In this document: positions 27,553 through 37,205 of the stretch, one piece after another
How the letters are laid out: each line of letters starts with the position of its first letter
How positions within the stretch are numbered: position 1 is the first letter of the stretch
NCBI GenBank assembly: GCA_046483315.1
Contig: JAWODJ010000114.1
Location: forward strand, 1-64,000
DNA: 64,000 bases
Direction of reading: 5' to 3'
Origin: PXAP01 sp046483315
GTDB taxonomy: Bacteria > Bacteroidota > Bacteroidia > Bacteroidales > PUMT01
The notes under the pieces: model-generated
Seen by the model: only the letters and a program-made list of their open reading frames with translations
The model's database searches: none
What the model was told of the DNA's origin: nothing
Position numbers and translations under genes: made by a program

Positions 27553-29985
27553 ATGAGACCAGTTATACTGTTATCTGATATTAATGAAAGTAAAATGCTG
27601 CAGAAGTGTTTTGCAGACCTTTCACTAAGTTTTGATGCAATATATGAGTATTCTGAAATAGGCAGCATTTTAAATGATTATCCGGATGCGCTTGTTATGT
27701 TTAAACCTGCCAATGGAAACCCGGATCATATTTTCAGCTTAAAATCTATATTTAATGGTACAGATGTTCACCTGATAACGCTGGTTGATGAATCTGACAG
27801 GCACTTATTCCCTGTTTTTAAAGATGAACCTTTTGCTTACCTGAATCTTCCCCCTTCCGGACGTGAGCTTGAGTTACTTATTCAGTATTATAAACTGATG
27901 CCTTTGAGAAATGATGCCGTCGCCGGTGCACAACCGGGTAAACAGGGTCAATCCAATAATGATCAGTTTCACTTAAGAGACATGAATATGGGTGGTCAGA
28001 TCCTGTATGCAGACAGTGACCAGTATCAGAAGGTATTTGAATCAATGTCAATGGTCGCGGCTCAGGGATATAATAATAAGCGTGAGATCATTTTCTGGAA
28101 TAAGGCCAGTGAGATCCTTTACGGTTATTCGCGCGAAGAGGCCCTTGGCCGGAAACTGGAAGATCTTATTATTCCTGATGAGATTAAAGATACGGTACTG
28201 GAAAGTATTTCCGGCTATACTGAAAAAAATATTCATATCCCCTCTTCAGAACTGAAGCTTAAAAAAAAGGATGGAAGCAGTGTACATGTTTTTTGCTCTC
28301 ATATTATGTTTGTCAATAACATGGGAGAAAAGGAATTCTACTCTGTTGACCTTGATCTTACCCAGATAAGAAGACATCAGCTCATACATGAGGTATTAAG
28401 TGAAATTGCCACTTTGACAAATGAAAGTGATGACCTGTATGACTTTCTCCAGTCTCTGAAAGACTCTATGTCCAGGCTTATTAATACAAGGAATTTCTTT
28501 GTAGCCCTGTATAATGAGGAGGATAATTCTCTTTCATTGCCGATATTTATCGATGATGTTGATCAGTTCAGAACTTTCCCTGCCGGAAGGACATTAACAG
28601 CCTATATGATAAGCATGAATAAGCCTTTGCTGCTTAAAGAAGAAGAGATGGCTGCACTTGAGGATCAGGATATCATAGACAGGGTGGGTTCTCCGTGTAA
28701 GATATGGCTGGGAGTGCCACTAAGGAGAGGCGAAAGGGTTACCGGGGCAATTGTTTTACAATCTTACACCGATGATACGTTCTATGATGAAACGGATATG
28801 CGTACATTGCAGATTGTGGCTGAGCAGATATCAATAGCAATTGAAAGGAAGACCAGGCTGGAACAGCTCAGGGAAAGCGAAAGGGCGATGAAAACACTGA
28901 TATCCAATCTTCCCGGTATAGCATACAGGTGTAATTTTGACAGGTCATGGACTATGGAGTTTTTATCGGATGGTTTTTCAATACTTACCGGTTATCAGGC
29001 AGAGGATTTTATTTCAAATAAAGAATTTTCCTATAGTGATATTATCCATCCTGATGACAGGGAAGAGGTATGGAGTCAGGTAAATAAAGCAATAGAAGAG
29101 AATCAGCCCTATTACCTTGTTTACAGAATCATATCCAGTGGGGGGGTGGTTAAATGGGTATGGGAGAAGGGAAGAGCTGTTTCCGGCGAAAAAAATCACA
29201 TTATTGCACTGGAAGGTTTTATTATTGATATCACTGACCGGATTGAGATGGAAGAACAGGTAATCCTTGCGAAGGAAAAGGCTGAGGAGTCAGACAGGCT
29301 CAAGTCGGCCTTTTTAGCTAATTTGTCTCATGAAATCCGGTCACCTATGAACAGTATTGTTGGATTCAGTCAGTTATTGAGATCTGAGAATGTAGGTGAA
29401 CCTTCATTGCAATACACTGAGATTATTTTTCAGAGCTCACGGAAATTACTTAACGTGATAAACGATATTGTTGATATGGCAAAGATTGATTCCGGCCAGA
29501 TGCTTATAAAGATAAAGGAGTTTAATCCCGGTGAACTGATTAATAGTATGAAAAATTATGCTGAGGAGCAGTTGCAGTTGTATTCAGGCAAGGGAATAAA
29601 AATTGAAGTGACAGATGTGATGTCATTTAACAATAAGACGATAACTTCTGATGAAATACTTATACGAAAGGTTCTGATGCATTTTATAAATAATGCTGTA
29701 AAATTTACTGACAGGGGGAAGGTTGAGATTGGTTATCAACATAACGGGCAGGGTTCCGTTAGATTTTATGTAAAAGATACCGGCATCGGGATATCTCCCG
29801 AAGATCATGAACTTGTTTTTGAGCGTTTCAGACAGGTGGACGAGAGAGTTGCCAGAAACTTTGACGGTACAGGGCTTGGTCTGTCTATTTCAAAAGGCAT
29901 AGCCGGCCTGTTGGGTGGTGATATTCTGGTAGAAAGTGCTGAAGGAGAAGGAGCTGCCTTTTATTTTACAATTCCTGTTAAATAA
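27553..29985 (+). CDS. PAS/GAF sensor histidine kinase with receiver-like N-terminus
   Basis: The 810-residue protein has a receiver-like N-terminal fold (about residues 1-115), a PAS domain (about 165-280), a GAF domain (about 285-430, WLGVPLRRGERVTGAIVLQS), a second PAS (about 445-560, IIHPDDREEVWSQV), a HisKA dimerisation domain with phospho-acceptor His593 in LSHEIRSPMNSI, and an ATPase domain with N-box FINNAVKFT, DTGIGI and GTGLGLSIS. No transmembrane segment is evident, so the sensor is probably cytosolic. In the receiver-like part, the strand that normally ends in the phosphorylated Asp reads DALVMF and lacks it. No response regulator is adjacent. Confidence 0.85.
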   Translation: MRPVILLSDINESKMLQKCFADLSLSFDAIYEYSEIGSILNDYPDALVMFKPANGNPDHIFSLKSIFNGTDVHLITLVDESDRHLFPVFKDEPFAYLNLPPSGRELELLIQYYKLMPLRNDAVAGAQPGKQGQSNNDQFHLRDMNMGGQILYADSDQYQKVFESMSMVAAQGYNNKREIIFWNKASEILYGYSREEALGRKLEDLIIPDEIKDTVLESISGYTEKNIHIPSSELKLKKKDGSSVHVFCSHIMFVNNMGEKEFYSVDLDLTQIRRHQLIHEVLSEIATLTNESDDLYDFLQSLKDSMSRLINTRNFFVALYNEEDNSLSLPIFIDDVDQFRTFPAGRTLTAYMISMNKPLLLKEEEMAALEDQDIIDRVGSPCKIWLGVPLRRGERVTGAIVLQSYTDDTFYDETDMRTLQIVAEQISIAIERKTRLEQLRESERAMKTLISNLPGIAYRCNFDRSWTMEFLSDGFSILTGYQAEDFISNKEFSYSDIIHPDDREEVWSQVNKAIEENQPYYLVYRIISSGGVVKWVWEKGRAVSGEKNHIIALEGFIIDITDRIEMEEQVILAKEKAEESDRLKSAFLANLSHEIRSPMNSIVGFSQLLRSENVGEPSLQYTEIIFQSSRKLLNVINDIVDMAKIDSGQMLIKIKEFNPGELINSMKNYAEEQLQLYSGKGIKIEVTDVMSFNNKTITSDEILIRKVLMHFINNAVKFTDRGKVEIGYQHNGQGSVRFYVKDTGIGISPEDHELVFERFRQVDERVARNFDGTGLGLSISKGIAGLLGGDILVESAEGEGAAFYFTIPVK

Positions 29986-29989
29986 TTTG

Positions 29990-29997
29990 TATTTTTG
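29990..29997 (+). promoter_or_regulatory. Candidate -7 box for ruvX-def
   Basis: TATTTTTG matches TAnnTTTG and ends 26 bases before the ruvX start, so ruvX and def could have their own promoter. No clear -33 box is seen. Confidence 0.35.
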
Positions 29998-30023
29998 CAG
30001 AAGTTTATTTTAATTCTTGCTCT

Positions 30024-30440
30024 ATGGGCAGGGTAATGGGAATTGATGTTGGACAAAAGAGGATCGGACTGGCCGTGACTGATCCTTTGCAAATTTTTGC
30101 CACCGGCCTGGATACTGTGCCTGTATCCGGTATATTCGATTATCTTATTGAATATACAGAGAAGGAAGCTGTTGAACTTTTCGTTGTGGGATCTCCGGTT
30201 CAGATGAACAATAAACCCTCGGAATCTGTTAAATATACAGAACCATTTGTAAAAAAGCTGACAAAGGTGTTCCCGGATATTCCTGTCAGGCGTATTGACG
30301 AACGTTTTACCTCCAAAATTGCAAAACAGGTTATGATTTCCGCCGGCACCGGCAGGGAGGCAAGGCGTAACAAAGCATTGGTGGATAAAATAAGTGCAGT
30401 TATTATGTTACAATCATATATTGACCAGGATAAATTTTAG
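30024..30440 (+). CDS. ruvX: Putative pre-16S rRNA nuclease / Holliday junction resolvase RuvX (YqgF)
   Basis: The 138-residue RNase H-fold protein begins MGRVMGIDVGQKRIGLAVTD, which carries the first catalytic aspartate and the conserved GxKRIGxA pattern. The second motif FVVGSPV and the late DERFTS motif complete the active site. The family processes the 5' end of 16S rRNA in E. coli and was earlier named a Holliday junction resolvase. It lies 38 bp after the kinase gene and 4 bp before peptide deformylase. Confidence 0.9.
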   Translation: MGRVMGIDVGQKRIGLAVTDPLQIFATGLDTVPVSGIFDYLIEYTEKEAVELFVVGSPVQMNNKPSESVKYTEPFVKKLTKVFPDIPVRRIDERFTSKIAKQVMISAGTGREARRNKALVDKISAVIMLQSYIDQDKF

Positions 30441-30444
30441 ATCA

Positions 30445-30996
30445 ATGATATTACCTGTCTTTTTATACGGATCACCTGTTTTGAGGAAAATTTCTGCTGA
30501 AGTTCCGGACAATTATCCGGAACTGGATATGTTTATAGAAAGTCTGTTTGAAACCATGTACCAAAGTGATGGAATCGGCCTGGCAGCCCCCCAGGTCGGG
30601 CAGTCCCTTAGAATATTTGTTATTGATGCATCATCTCTGGAAGAGGATGATGCATCACTGAAGGACTTCAAAAAGGTATTTATTAATCCCCGGATAACGT
30701 CCTATGAAGGAGAGCTAAGCACATATAATGAAGGTTGTCTGAGTATACCCGATATAAGGGAAGATGTTGAAAGAGAATCTGCAGTAAGCATAAGCTATTA
30801 TGACAGGGATTTCCGTTATAAAGAAGAGTATTACGAGGGAATTGCGGCAAGGATAATTCAGCATGAATATGATCACCTTGAAGGCAGACTTTTCACGGAC
30901 CTGATTTCCCCTCTTAAGAAACGGCTTTTAAAAAGTAAACTGACATCAATCAGCAAGGGTAAAGTAGATGTCAAATACCGCGTTAAACATATCTGA
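30445..30996 (+). CDS. def: Peptide deformylase
   Basis: The 183-residue metallohydrolase removes the N-formyl group from nascent proteins. All three motifs are present: GIGLAAPQVGQ, EGCLSIPDIR with the metal-binding cysteine, and QHEYDHLEG with the two metal-binding histidines and catalytic glutamate. The frame is open further upstream into ruvX, but the ATG at 30445, 4 bases after the ruvX stop, gives the usual N-terminus MILPVFLYGSPVLRKIS. The two genes are therefore translationally close. Confidence 0.95.
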   Translation: MILPVFLYGSPVLRKISAEVPDNYPELDMFIESLFETMYQSDGIGLAAPQVGQSLRIFVIDASSLEEDDASLKDFKKVFINPRITSYEGELSTYNEGCLSIPDIREDVERESAVSISYYDRDFRYKEEYYEGIAARIIQHEYDHLEGRLFTDLISPLKKRLLKSKLTSISKGKVDVKYRVKHI

Positions 30997-31106
30997 ATAA
31001 TATTTTTTTTCTTGAATAACTTTTTACGTTAAGGTTTGCCTTTTCGTTGATATAGTCGTTGGTTTTCATTAACTTTAATAAGGGATGAACGCCAAATGAC
31101 AAACAA

Positions 31107-33239
31107 ATGGGTATTGAGTGTTTAAAAAGGATGCCAATGCTCCGCCTGCTTATACCTGTTATAACGGGTATTACAGTTCAGTATTATTTTAATATTCCTT
31201 TATATTTTGTAGTACCGGCCTGTGTCATTCTTTTTTTTCTGCTCCTGTTGGTTTTGATAATTGATGCACCCGGATATTTCAATATTCGCTGGTTGTACGG
31301 GTTGATAATCAGTTGTTTTCTCTTTGCTTTCTCAATCTACCTTTCGGGGAAAAATTTGCAGAGGCCTTCACTTGATGATTATACTTCCAAAGAAGGTCTG
31401 CTCTTTGCCAGGGTAATTGAATTACCACAGGAAAGAGAAAAAAGTTACAGGACACTCATTGAACCTTATGCTTTTTTTTCATTTGATGGAACTGAGAAGA
31501 TCTCCGGCCGGATCATCGGATGGTTTGAAAAAGATAGTTGTGCCGGCATGCTGAAAGTCGGCGACCTGATTGTTATTCCCAATAACCTCCGGAAGATCAG
31601 TAATCCCGGTAATCCTTTTGAATTTGATTTTATTAAGTACTGGCGAATGCGTGGCATATCTTATGAAGCTTATGTGCCAATCAATCAATGGTTTATAGGT
31701 GGCACTAAAGGTGGTATTCCCGAAAGTCTTCTGATCATGTCCGGACGATTAAGGAAATATCTCCTGGGTGTTCTTAAAAACAACGGCATAGAGGGAAAGG
31801 AATATGCTGTTGCCGGTGCTCTGCTACTGGGGTACAGGGAAGCACTGGACCGGGAGCTGAAGCAGTCATATTCTGAATCAGGTGCCATGCACATTCTGGC
31901 CGTATCAGGTTTGCACGTAGGTATTCTTTATATTTTTCTTCACTGGGTATTTGGATTTATGAATAAAACCAGGTATTCTTATTTTATAAAACTTTTTATT
32001 ATACTGGTTATCATCTGGTTCTATGCATTGCTAACCGGTTTATCACCTTCGGTAACCCGCGCTGCAACAATGTTCTCTTTTCTTTCGGTCTCAAGATCAC
32101 TTAACATGTCCTCAAATATCTTTAATACACTGGCAGCTGCGGCATTTGTTCAGCTAATCGCAGAACCTTTTGCACTCTTTCTGGTCGGATTTCAGCTTTC
32201 ATACCTTGCTGTTACAGGTATTGCGTTCTATCAGCCTGTTTTTTATTCTGTATTTAAGTTCAAAAATATGGTTTTTGATAAAATATGGACACTTATCACC
32301 GTTTCCCTGGCAGCACAAATGTTTATTTTTCCCCTTATAGTCTTTTATTTTAATCAGTTCCCAAATTACTTCCTGTTGACAAATATATTTGCAGTGCCCC
32401 TGGCTATGACCATTTTATATGCCGGCATTATGTTGTTTGCAACCTCTTTCATTCCTTCCCTGGCAGCTGTTTTTGCCTTTATTCTGAAATGTCTCCTTTC
32501 TTTTCTGAACTTTATTATTGATACAATCAATCATCTGCCCTATTCACATACTCCGGATATTGTTATCGGAAAACCTTTGCTTCTGGTCATCTACGGGATA
32601 ATTATCTCCGGTTCACTCTTTTTTATCATAAAGAAATCCTGGTTGCTTAATTGTGCCATAATCCTTACCATTACAGGGTTGATAATAAGGGCTGACCATA
32701 AAATAAAAACTTCCGGCCAGAATATTTTTGTTGTATATAATACATCCGGACTTTCATTGTATAATTTTATAAGCGGGAAGGATAATCTTATCATTACAGG
32801 AAACGGTAACGGGCAGTTTTCAGGATCTTTACCTTATGAAGCTGAGAGAGCCGCTGTATATCTGAATACCGGGAATGAAGCAAGGGTCATTTCTGCCGGC
32901 GATATTTTTTCTCCCCGTCAGGGGAAAGTGAATCATCCCATGTTTTCTTTTGGTAGTTTTGCAGTGTTTAACGGACATCATATTTATTTTTCCTGCAGTG
33001 ATGAATTAAGGTACATTCAACCAGGCAAAATGGTTTATGTTGATCTGCTTGTAATTTCTTCAGGTTCTTCAGCAGATATAATGGAATTGAGCAATTTTAT
33101 TATTCCGGGTATAGTGATTATTGATTCTTCGGTGCCGTTCAATAGCCGGCAGAAATTTATTCGGCAGTGCAGGGAAGCCGGACTTGACTATCATGACGTA
33201 AATACGTCGGGAGCTTTTTATTATGCAATCAGAGATTGA
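31107..33239 (+). CDS. ComEC/Rec2-family DNA uptake membrane protein
   Basis: The 710-residue polytopic protein has N-terminal membrane helices, a soluble DUF4131-type OB-fold region (about residues 75-200) and the competence core with AVSGLHVGILYIF and SPSVTRAATMFSFL, typical ComEC signatures. A block of membrane helices runs to about residue 530. The C-terminal 180 residues occupy the place of the metallo-beta-lactamase nuclease domain, but I cannot see an HxHxDH metal motif, so that part is degenerate or different. The protein would form the inner-membrane DNA channel for transformation. Other competence genes are not in view. Confidence 0.85.
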   Translation: MGIECLKRMPMLRLLIPVITGITVQYYFNIPLYFVVPACVILFFLLLLVLIIDAPGYFNIRWLYGLIISCFLFAFSIYLSGKNLQRPSLDDYTSKEGLLFARVIELPQEREKSYRTLIEPYAFFSFDGTEKISGRIIGWFEKDSCAGMLKVGDLIVIPNNLRKISNPGNPFEFDFIKYWRMRGISYEAYVPINQWFIGGTKGGIPESLLIMSGRLRKYLLGVLKNNGIEGKEYAVAGALLLGYREALDRELKQSYSESGAMHILAVSGLHVGILYIFLHWVFGFMNKTRYSYFIKLFIILVIIWFYALLTGLSPSVTRAATMFSFLSVSRSLNMSSNIFNTLAAAAFVQLIAEPFALFLVGFQLSYLAVTGIAFYQPVFYSVFKFKNMVFDKIWTLITVSLAAQMFIFPLIVFYFNQFPNYFLLTNIFAVPLAMTILYAGIMLFATSFIPSLAAVFAFILKCLLSFLNFIIDTINHLPYSHTPDIVIGKPLLLVIYGIIISGSLFFIIKKSWLLNCAIILTITGLIIRADHKIKTSGQNIFVVYNTSGLSLYNFISGKDNLIITGNGNGQFSGSLPYEAERAAVYLNTGNEARVISAGDIFSPRQGKVNHPMFSFGSFAVFNGHHIYFSCSDELRYIQPGKMVYVDLLVISSGSSADIMELSNFIIPGIVIIDSSVPFNSRQKFIRQCREAGLDYHDVNTSGAFYYAIRD

Positions 33240-33730
33240 CAGTGATTATTTTTTTTATCTGACTGTGGAATTTTTTTCATTCGTATGTGTATAAATTGGC
33301 TGAAAAAATTTTCATGTATATTTCTCCTGTAAAAAAGCCAAAATTTTGTTTTAAAAAAGTTACAAAATTTTAACCTGCGGTTGATTATACATGCTATTAT
33401 TAGTTCTATTTTTAATATTTATCAGATGTATAATTGACTTACAGTCGGAACCGCTGCGCTTTCCCATGAATTTTTTTCATCCGTCTGTATGTAATTTCGG
33501 ATTAAAAAAATTCATGTACATTTGTCGGCATAGTTATTTTTTTCTTATTAATTTACTATGTACTTTGTGACGCGGAAATGCATGTATAAACTCAATGGGT
33601 GATCCATAAACTGATAAGAAGTATAACAATTTTATGAATTCGCAGCACATTATTATATATCCTGATAACCTTAATTTGTACAGATTAATTATCATGCAGG
33701 GAAAGGGTATTTATATAAAATAAGCCGGAG
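33240..33730. repeat. Repeat-rich intergenic region upstream of trkA
   Basis: This 491-bp spacer has no gene. Two similar blocks of about 60 bp begin at 33268 and 33468, exactly 200 bp apart; each starts GAATTTTTTTCAT and ends with an ATTTTCATGTATATTT-like tail. In the second block CATGAATTTTTTT (33465-33477) and AAAAAAATTCATG (33504-33516) form a perfect 13-bp inverted repeat. A further inverted repeat pairs AAAATTTTG (33340-33348) with CAAAATTTT (33363-33371). TTAATTTG at 33671-33678 is a near -7 box for trkA. Confidence 0.6.
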
Positions 33731-35071
33731 ATGAAGATCATTATTGCAGGTGCAGGAGAGGTTGGCACTCATCTTGCCAAAATGCTCAGCAACGAGAAAC
33801 ATGACATAGTTGTCATAGACCCCGATACAATGAAACTTGGGTTTATTGAACAAAATTATGATCTGCTGACTGTTCGGGGATCTACTACCTCATTTGAAGT
33901 TCTCAGAGATGCAAATATTAAAAAATGTGATCTTTTTATATCAGTGGCACCCTCTGAAGAGACCAATATAACGGGGGCCATACTGGCAAAAAAACTGGGA
34001 GCAAAAAAAACTATTGCACGTATAGACAGCTCTGAATATCTGATTGGTCAGAACAGGGAGTATTTTACTTCTCTTGGGATTGATTCCATGATCTATCCTG
34101 AGCGCTTGGTATCACGAGAGATTATAACATTACTGAATAAGACATCGACAACTGATTTTGTTGATTATGCCGGAGGTAAATTGTCGCTATATGTAATAAA
34201 ACTCGATGAGAATGCACCTGTAATCAGTAAATCCCTTCTGGACATAGCCAAGAAGAACATCAGGCTTGAGTACCGGGCAGTGGCTATAACGAGGAATGGC
34301 GAAACAATTATTCCCAGGGGGTGCGACCAGTTCCTCCGCGATGATCTTGTTTATGTAATCACCGGTCCGTCAGGAATAAATGAAATAATGAAATACAGCG
34401 GTAAACAGGATATCCGTGTAAAGAATATAATGATTCTTGGGGGTAGCAAAACAGGCATACGAACTGCCCTTGATTTTGAACACAACAGCAATATTAAACT
34501 TATAGAGATTGATAAAGAAAAATGTAATAAGATAGCTGAACTGGTTGATGACACTCTTATTATCAACGGAGATGGCAGAAATATTGATTTTCTGAAAGAA
34601 TCGGGTGCCGGTAGCATGGATGCCTTTATAGCAGTGACCGGCAGTGCAGAAATAAATATTCTCTCCTGTATAATAGCTAAAAAACTTGGTGTTAAAAAGA
34701 TTATTTGTGAGGTGGAAAACTTTGATTACATCTCAATAGCAGAGAATATGGGTCTGGATACCATTATTAATAAGAAAGTAAGCACCGCCAGCAGGATATT
34801 CCGTTATACAATGGATGATGAGGTTTCTTCAATAAAATGCCTGACAGGTACAGATGCAGAGATACTTGAGTATGTTGCCAAACCAGGCAGTATTATTACC
34901 AGAGCTCCGGTTAAAGCCATTGATATTCCGAAAGATGCAATAATAGGCGGTGTTATACGAGGAAAATCAAGCTTTATTGCTCACGGGAATACCCAGATAA
35001 AATCCGGGGATACAGTAATTGTATTCGCACTTCCTTCGGCAATATATAAAGTCGGAAGGTTTTTTAAGTAA
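33731..35071 (+). CDS. trkA: Trk potassium uptake regulatory protein TrkA
   Basis: The 446-residue cytosolic protein has two Rossmann (TrkA-N) domains and two TrkA-C domains in alternation. The first NAD-binding motif is IIAGAGEVGTHLAKML at residues 3-18, with IVVIDPD binding the ribose. The second is less regular: MILGGSKTGIRTAL. It gates the TrkH channel in response to NAD(H) or ATP and potassium status. trkH starts 4 bases after its stop codon, so the two are co-transcribed. Confidence 0.93.
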   Translation: MKIIIAGAGEVGTHLAKMLSNEKHDIVVIDPDTMKLGFIEQNYDLLTVRGSTTSFEVLRDANIKKCDLFISVAPSEETNITGAILAKKLGAKKTIARIDSSEYLIGQNREYFTSLGIDSMIYPERLVSREIITLLNKTSTTDFVDYAGGKLSLYVIKLDENAPVISKSLLDIAKKNIRLEYRAVAITRNGETIIPRGCDQFLRDDLVYVITGPSGINEIMKYSGKQDIRVKNIMILGGSKTGIRTALDFEHNSNIKLIEIDKEKCNKIAELVDDTLIINGDGRNIDFLKESGAGSMDAFIAVTGSAEINILSCIIAKKLGVKKIICEVENFDYISIAENMGLDTIINKKVSTASRIFRYTMDDEVSSIKCLTGTDAEILEYVAKPGSIITRAPVKAIDIPKDAIIGGVIRGKSSFIAHGNTQIKSGDTVIVFALPSAIYKVGRFFK

Positions 35072-35075
35072 TAAA

Positions 35076-36524
35076 ATGATCAATTCAAAGAGAATAGCTA
35101 ATATTCTGGGTCTTCTTGTTATTATTGAGGGTTTTTTTATTTTACTCTGTCTTCCCGTAGCCTTTTTTTATGACGACGGAGATTTCAGTGCATTTCTTAT
35201 TACTGCCGGTATTGTTTTTACAACTGGCATTATTATCTGGTATTTTACACGGGATTCAAATGGATCAGTAGGAAAAAGGGAGGGGTTTATTATTGTAAGC
35301 CTGGTATGGGTGGTGTTTTCTCTTTTCGGCTGCCTTCCTTTCTGGATAAGCGGTAGCATACCTTCATTCAGTGATTCCTTTTTTGAGACCATATCGGGTT
35401 TTACAACAACAGGTGCCTCCGTTATTGATGATATAGAGGCTATGCCACATGGTTTGCTTTTTTGGAGGAGTCTGACACAATGGATGGGTGGCATGGGGAT
35501 AATAGTATTATCACTTGCCATACTGCCTGTTCTGGGAATAGGCGGCATGCAGTTGTTTATTGCTGAGGTTCCGGGCCCTACAAAGGAGAAGCTTCACCCC
35601 AGGGTTAAGCAAACAGCTCAGCGCTTATGGGGCATATATATAGTTTTTACAGTTCTTGAAATTCTTTTGCTTCTTGCCGGGGGGATGAACCTTTTTGATT
35701 CAGTATGTCATTCCTTTACAACCATGGCCACAGGTGGTTATTCAACAAAACAGGCCAGTATCGGCCATTTTGATTCTGCCTATATCCATTATGTTATAAC
35801 TATATTCATGATGATTGCAGGAACGAACTTTATTCTTTCCTATTTTGCCATTCATCTGCAATTTAATAAAATATGGAAAAATGAAGAGTTCAGGTTTTAT
35901 CTCGGTTTTATCCTTGTTTTTTCTCTTATCATAAGTGTCGGGTTGCTTCTTACAGGGGATAATACTGCCGAAGAATCTTTCAGGCTGGCCTTATTTCAGG
36001 TTGTTTCAATAATGACTACCACCGGATTTGTCACCGCTGATTATTTATTATGGATGCCTTTGCTTTCCGTTATGATATTTGTTCTTATGTTTTTTGGAGG
36101 TTCAGCAGGCTCAACCGGGGGCGGGGTGAAAATAATCAGGGTTTTGTTGATAATGAAAAACACATATCTGGAAATAAAGCGTTTGATATATCCTAATGCT
36201 GTAATACCTGTTAAGTTGAACCACCGGCCTGTATCGCTGCACATTATAAGCAATGTAATGGCTTTTGTGTTTATTTATATACTGATAATTGTTACCAGTG
36301 TAGTTGTAATATCCTCATTTGGTTATGATATGGAAACCTCCTTCGGTGCTGCAGCGGCAACCCTTGGAAATATCGGGCCGGGAACAGGTATGGTGGGTCC
36401 GGTGGAAAATTATGCCCATTTTACTGATTTTGGAAAATGGTTTTTGTCATTTCTTATGCTGCTTGGCAGGCTTGAACTATTTACGATACTTGCTCTTTTC
36501 GCACCCTCTTTCTGGAAGAAATAG
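35076..36524 (+). CDS. trkH: Trk potassium transporter membrane subunit TrkH
   Basis: The 482-residue membrane protein carries four pore-loop repeats; selectivity-filter segments are visible as ISGFTTTGASVI, FTTMATGGYSTK, IMTTTGFVTADY and ATLGNIGPGTG. These mark the TrkH/TrkG/KtrB superfamily potassium pore. The ATG at 35076, 4 bases after the trkA stop, is preferred over the in-frame start inside trkA at 35019 because it gives a normal hydrophobic N-terminus. Partner TrkA is encoded just upstream. Confidence 0.93.
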   Translation: MINSKRIANILGLLVIIEGFFILLCLPVAFFYDDGDFSAFLITAGIVFTTGIIIWYFTRDSNGSVGKREGFIIVSLVWVVFSLFGCLPFWISGSIPSFSDSFFETISGFTTTGASVIDDIEAMPHGLLFWRSLTQWMGGMGIIVLSLAILPVLGIGGMQLFIAEVPGPTKEKLHPRVKQTAQRLWGIYIVFTVLEILLLLAGGMNLFDSVCHSFTTMATGGYSTKQASIGHFDSAYIHYVITIFMMIAGTNFILSYFAIHLQFNKIWKNEEFRFYLGFILVFSLIISVGLLLTGDNTAEESFRLALFQVVSIMTTTGFVTADYLLWMPLLSVMIFVLMFFGGSAGSTGGGVKIIRVLLIMKNTYLEIKRLIYPNAVIPVKLNHRPVSLHIISNVMAFVFIYILIIVTSVVVISSFGYDMETSFGAAAATLGNIGPGTGMVGPVENYAHFTDFGKWFLSFLMLLGRLELFTILALFAPSFWKK

Positions 36525-36579
36525 TAGTTATCAGTAAGGAATTAATTTTACGTTTTTTCCCCGGAGCTTTTTGCCGGCT

Positions 36580-37194
36580 TTATAATTTAAGTTCTCCCAT
36601 ACCCTGCCGGACAATAAGGGGATCGTGGTCAGTACAATCAACCACTGTTGATGGTATGTTATTACCGTAGCCACCGTCAATCACTACATCAACCTGTTGC
36701 TTAAATTTTTCATGAATAAGTTCAGGGTCTGTTGTGTATTCCAGAACCTCGTCTTCATCATGAATTGATGTTGTAAGAATAGGCCGTCCTAAATTCTTTA
36801 CAATTTCCAGGATGATATTATTCTCCGGAATTCTGATGCCGACGGTTTTCTTTTTGTTTTTAAAAAGCCCGGGAACTTTATTGCTTGCCGGCAGGATAAA
36901 TGTGAAAGGTCCCGGAAGGTTTTTTCTGATCAGCTTGAAATGGGAACTGCCGATCGGTCTTGTATAATCTGCAAGATGAGAAAAATCGTGACAAATGAAG
37001 GAGAAGTCGGCATTCTTAGTACTCACTCCTTTTAACCTGGCAACTTTTTCAACTGCTTTTGTGTTGAAAATATCGCATCCCAGACCGTAAACAGTGTCGG
37101 TGGGATAAATAACCAGTCCGCCGTCATCAAGTATCTCAACCACTTTTTGGATTGATCGCTGGCTGGGGTTTGCAGGGTGGATTTTCAGTAACAA
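36580..37194 (-). CDS. Sua5/YciO/YrdC-family protein (threonylcarbamoyl-AMP synthase-like)
   Basis: The 204-residue protein has the YrdC fold with the motif GLVIYPTDTVYGLGCD and KKKTVGIRIPEN, which bind ATP and the substrate. The family makes threonylcarbamoyl-AMP for the t6A37 modification of tRNA. The length fits YciO/TsaC-type proteins, without the extra Sua5 domain. It is 54 bp after the convergent trkH stop and 11 bp downstream of the transaldolase gene, so those two minus-strand genes are probably one transcript. Confidence 0.85.
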   Translation of the reverse strand: MLLKIHPANPSQRSIQKVVEILDDGGLVIYPTDTVYGLGCDIFNTKAVEKVARLKGVSTKNADFSFICHDFSHLADYTRPIGSSHFKLIRKNLPGPFTFILPASNKVPGLFKNKKKTVGIRIPENNIILEIVKNLGRPILTTSIHDEDEVLEYTTDPELIHEKFKQQVDVVIDGGYGNNIPSTVVDCTDHDPLIVRQGMGELKL

Positions 37195-37205
37195 AATTAA
37201 ATATT

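Noticed and set aside
33240..33730. CRISPR array as an explanation of the repeats upstream of trkA
   Set aside because: There are only two imperfect blocks, 200 bp apart, with no regular spacers or cas genes.
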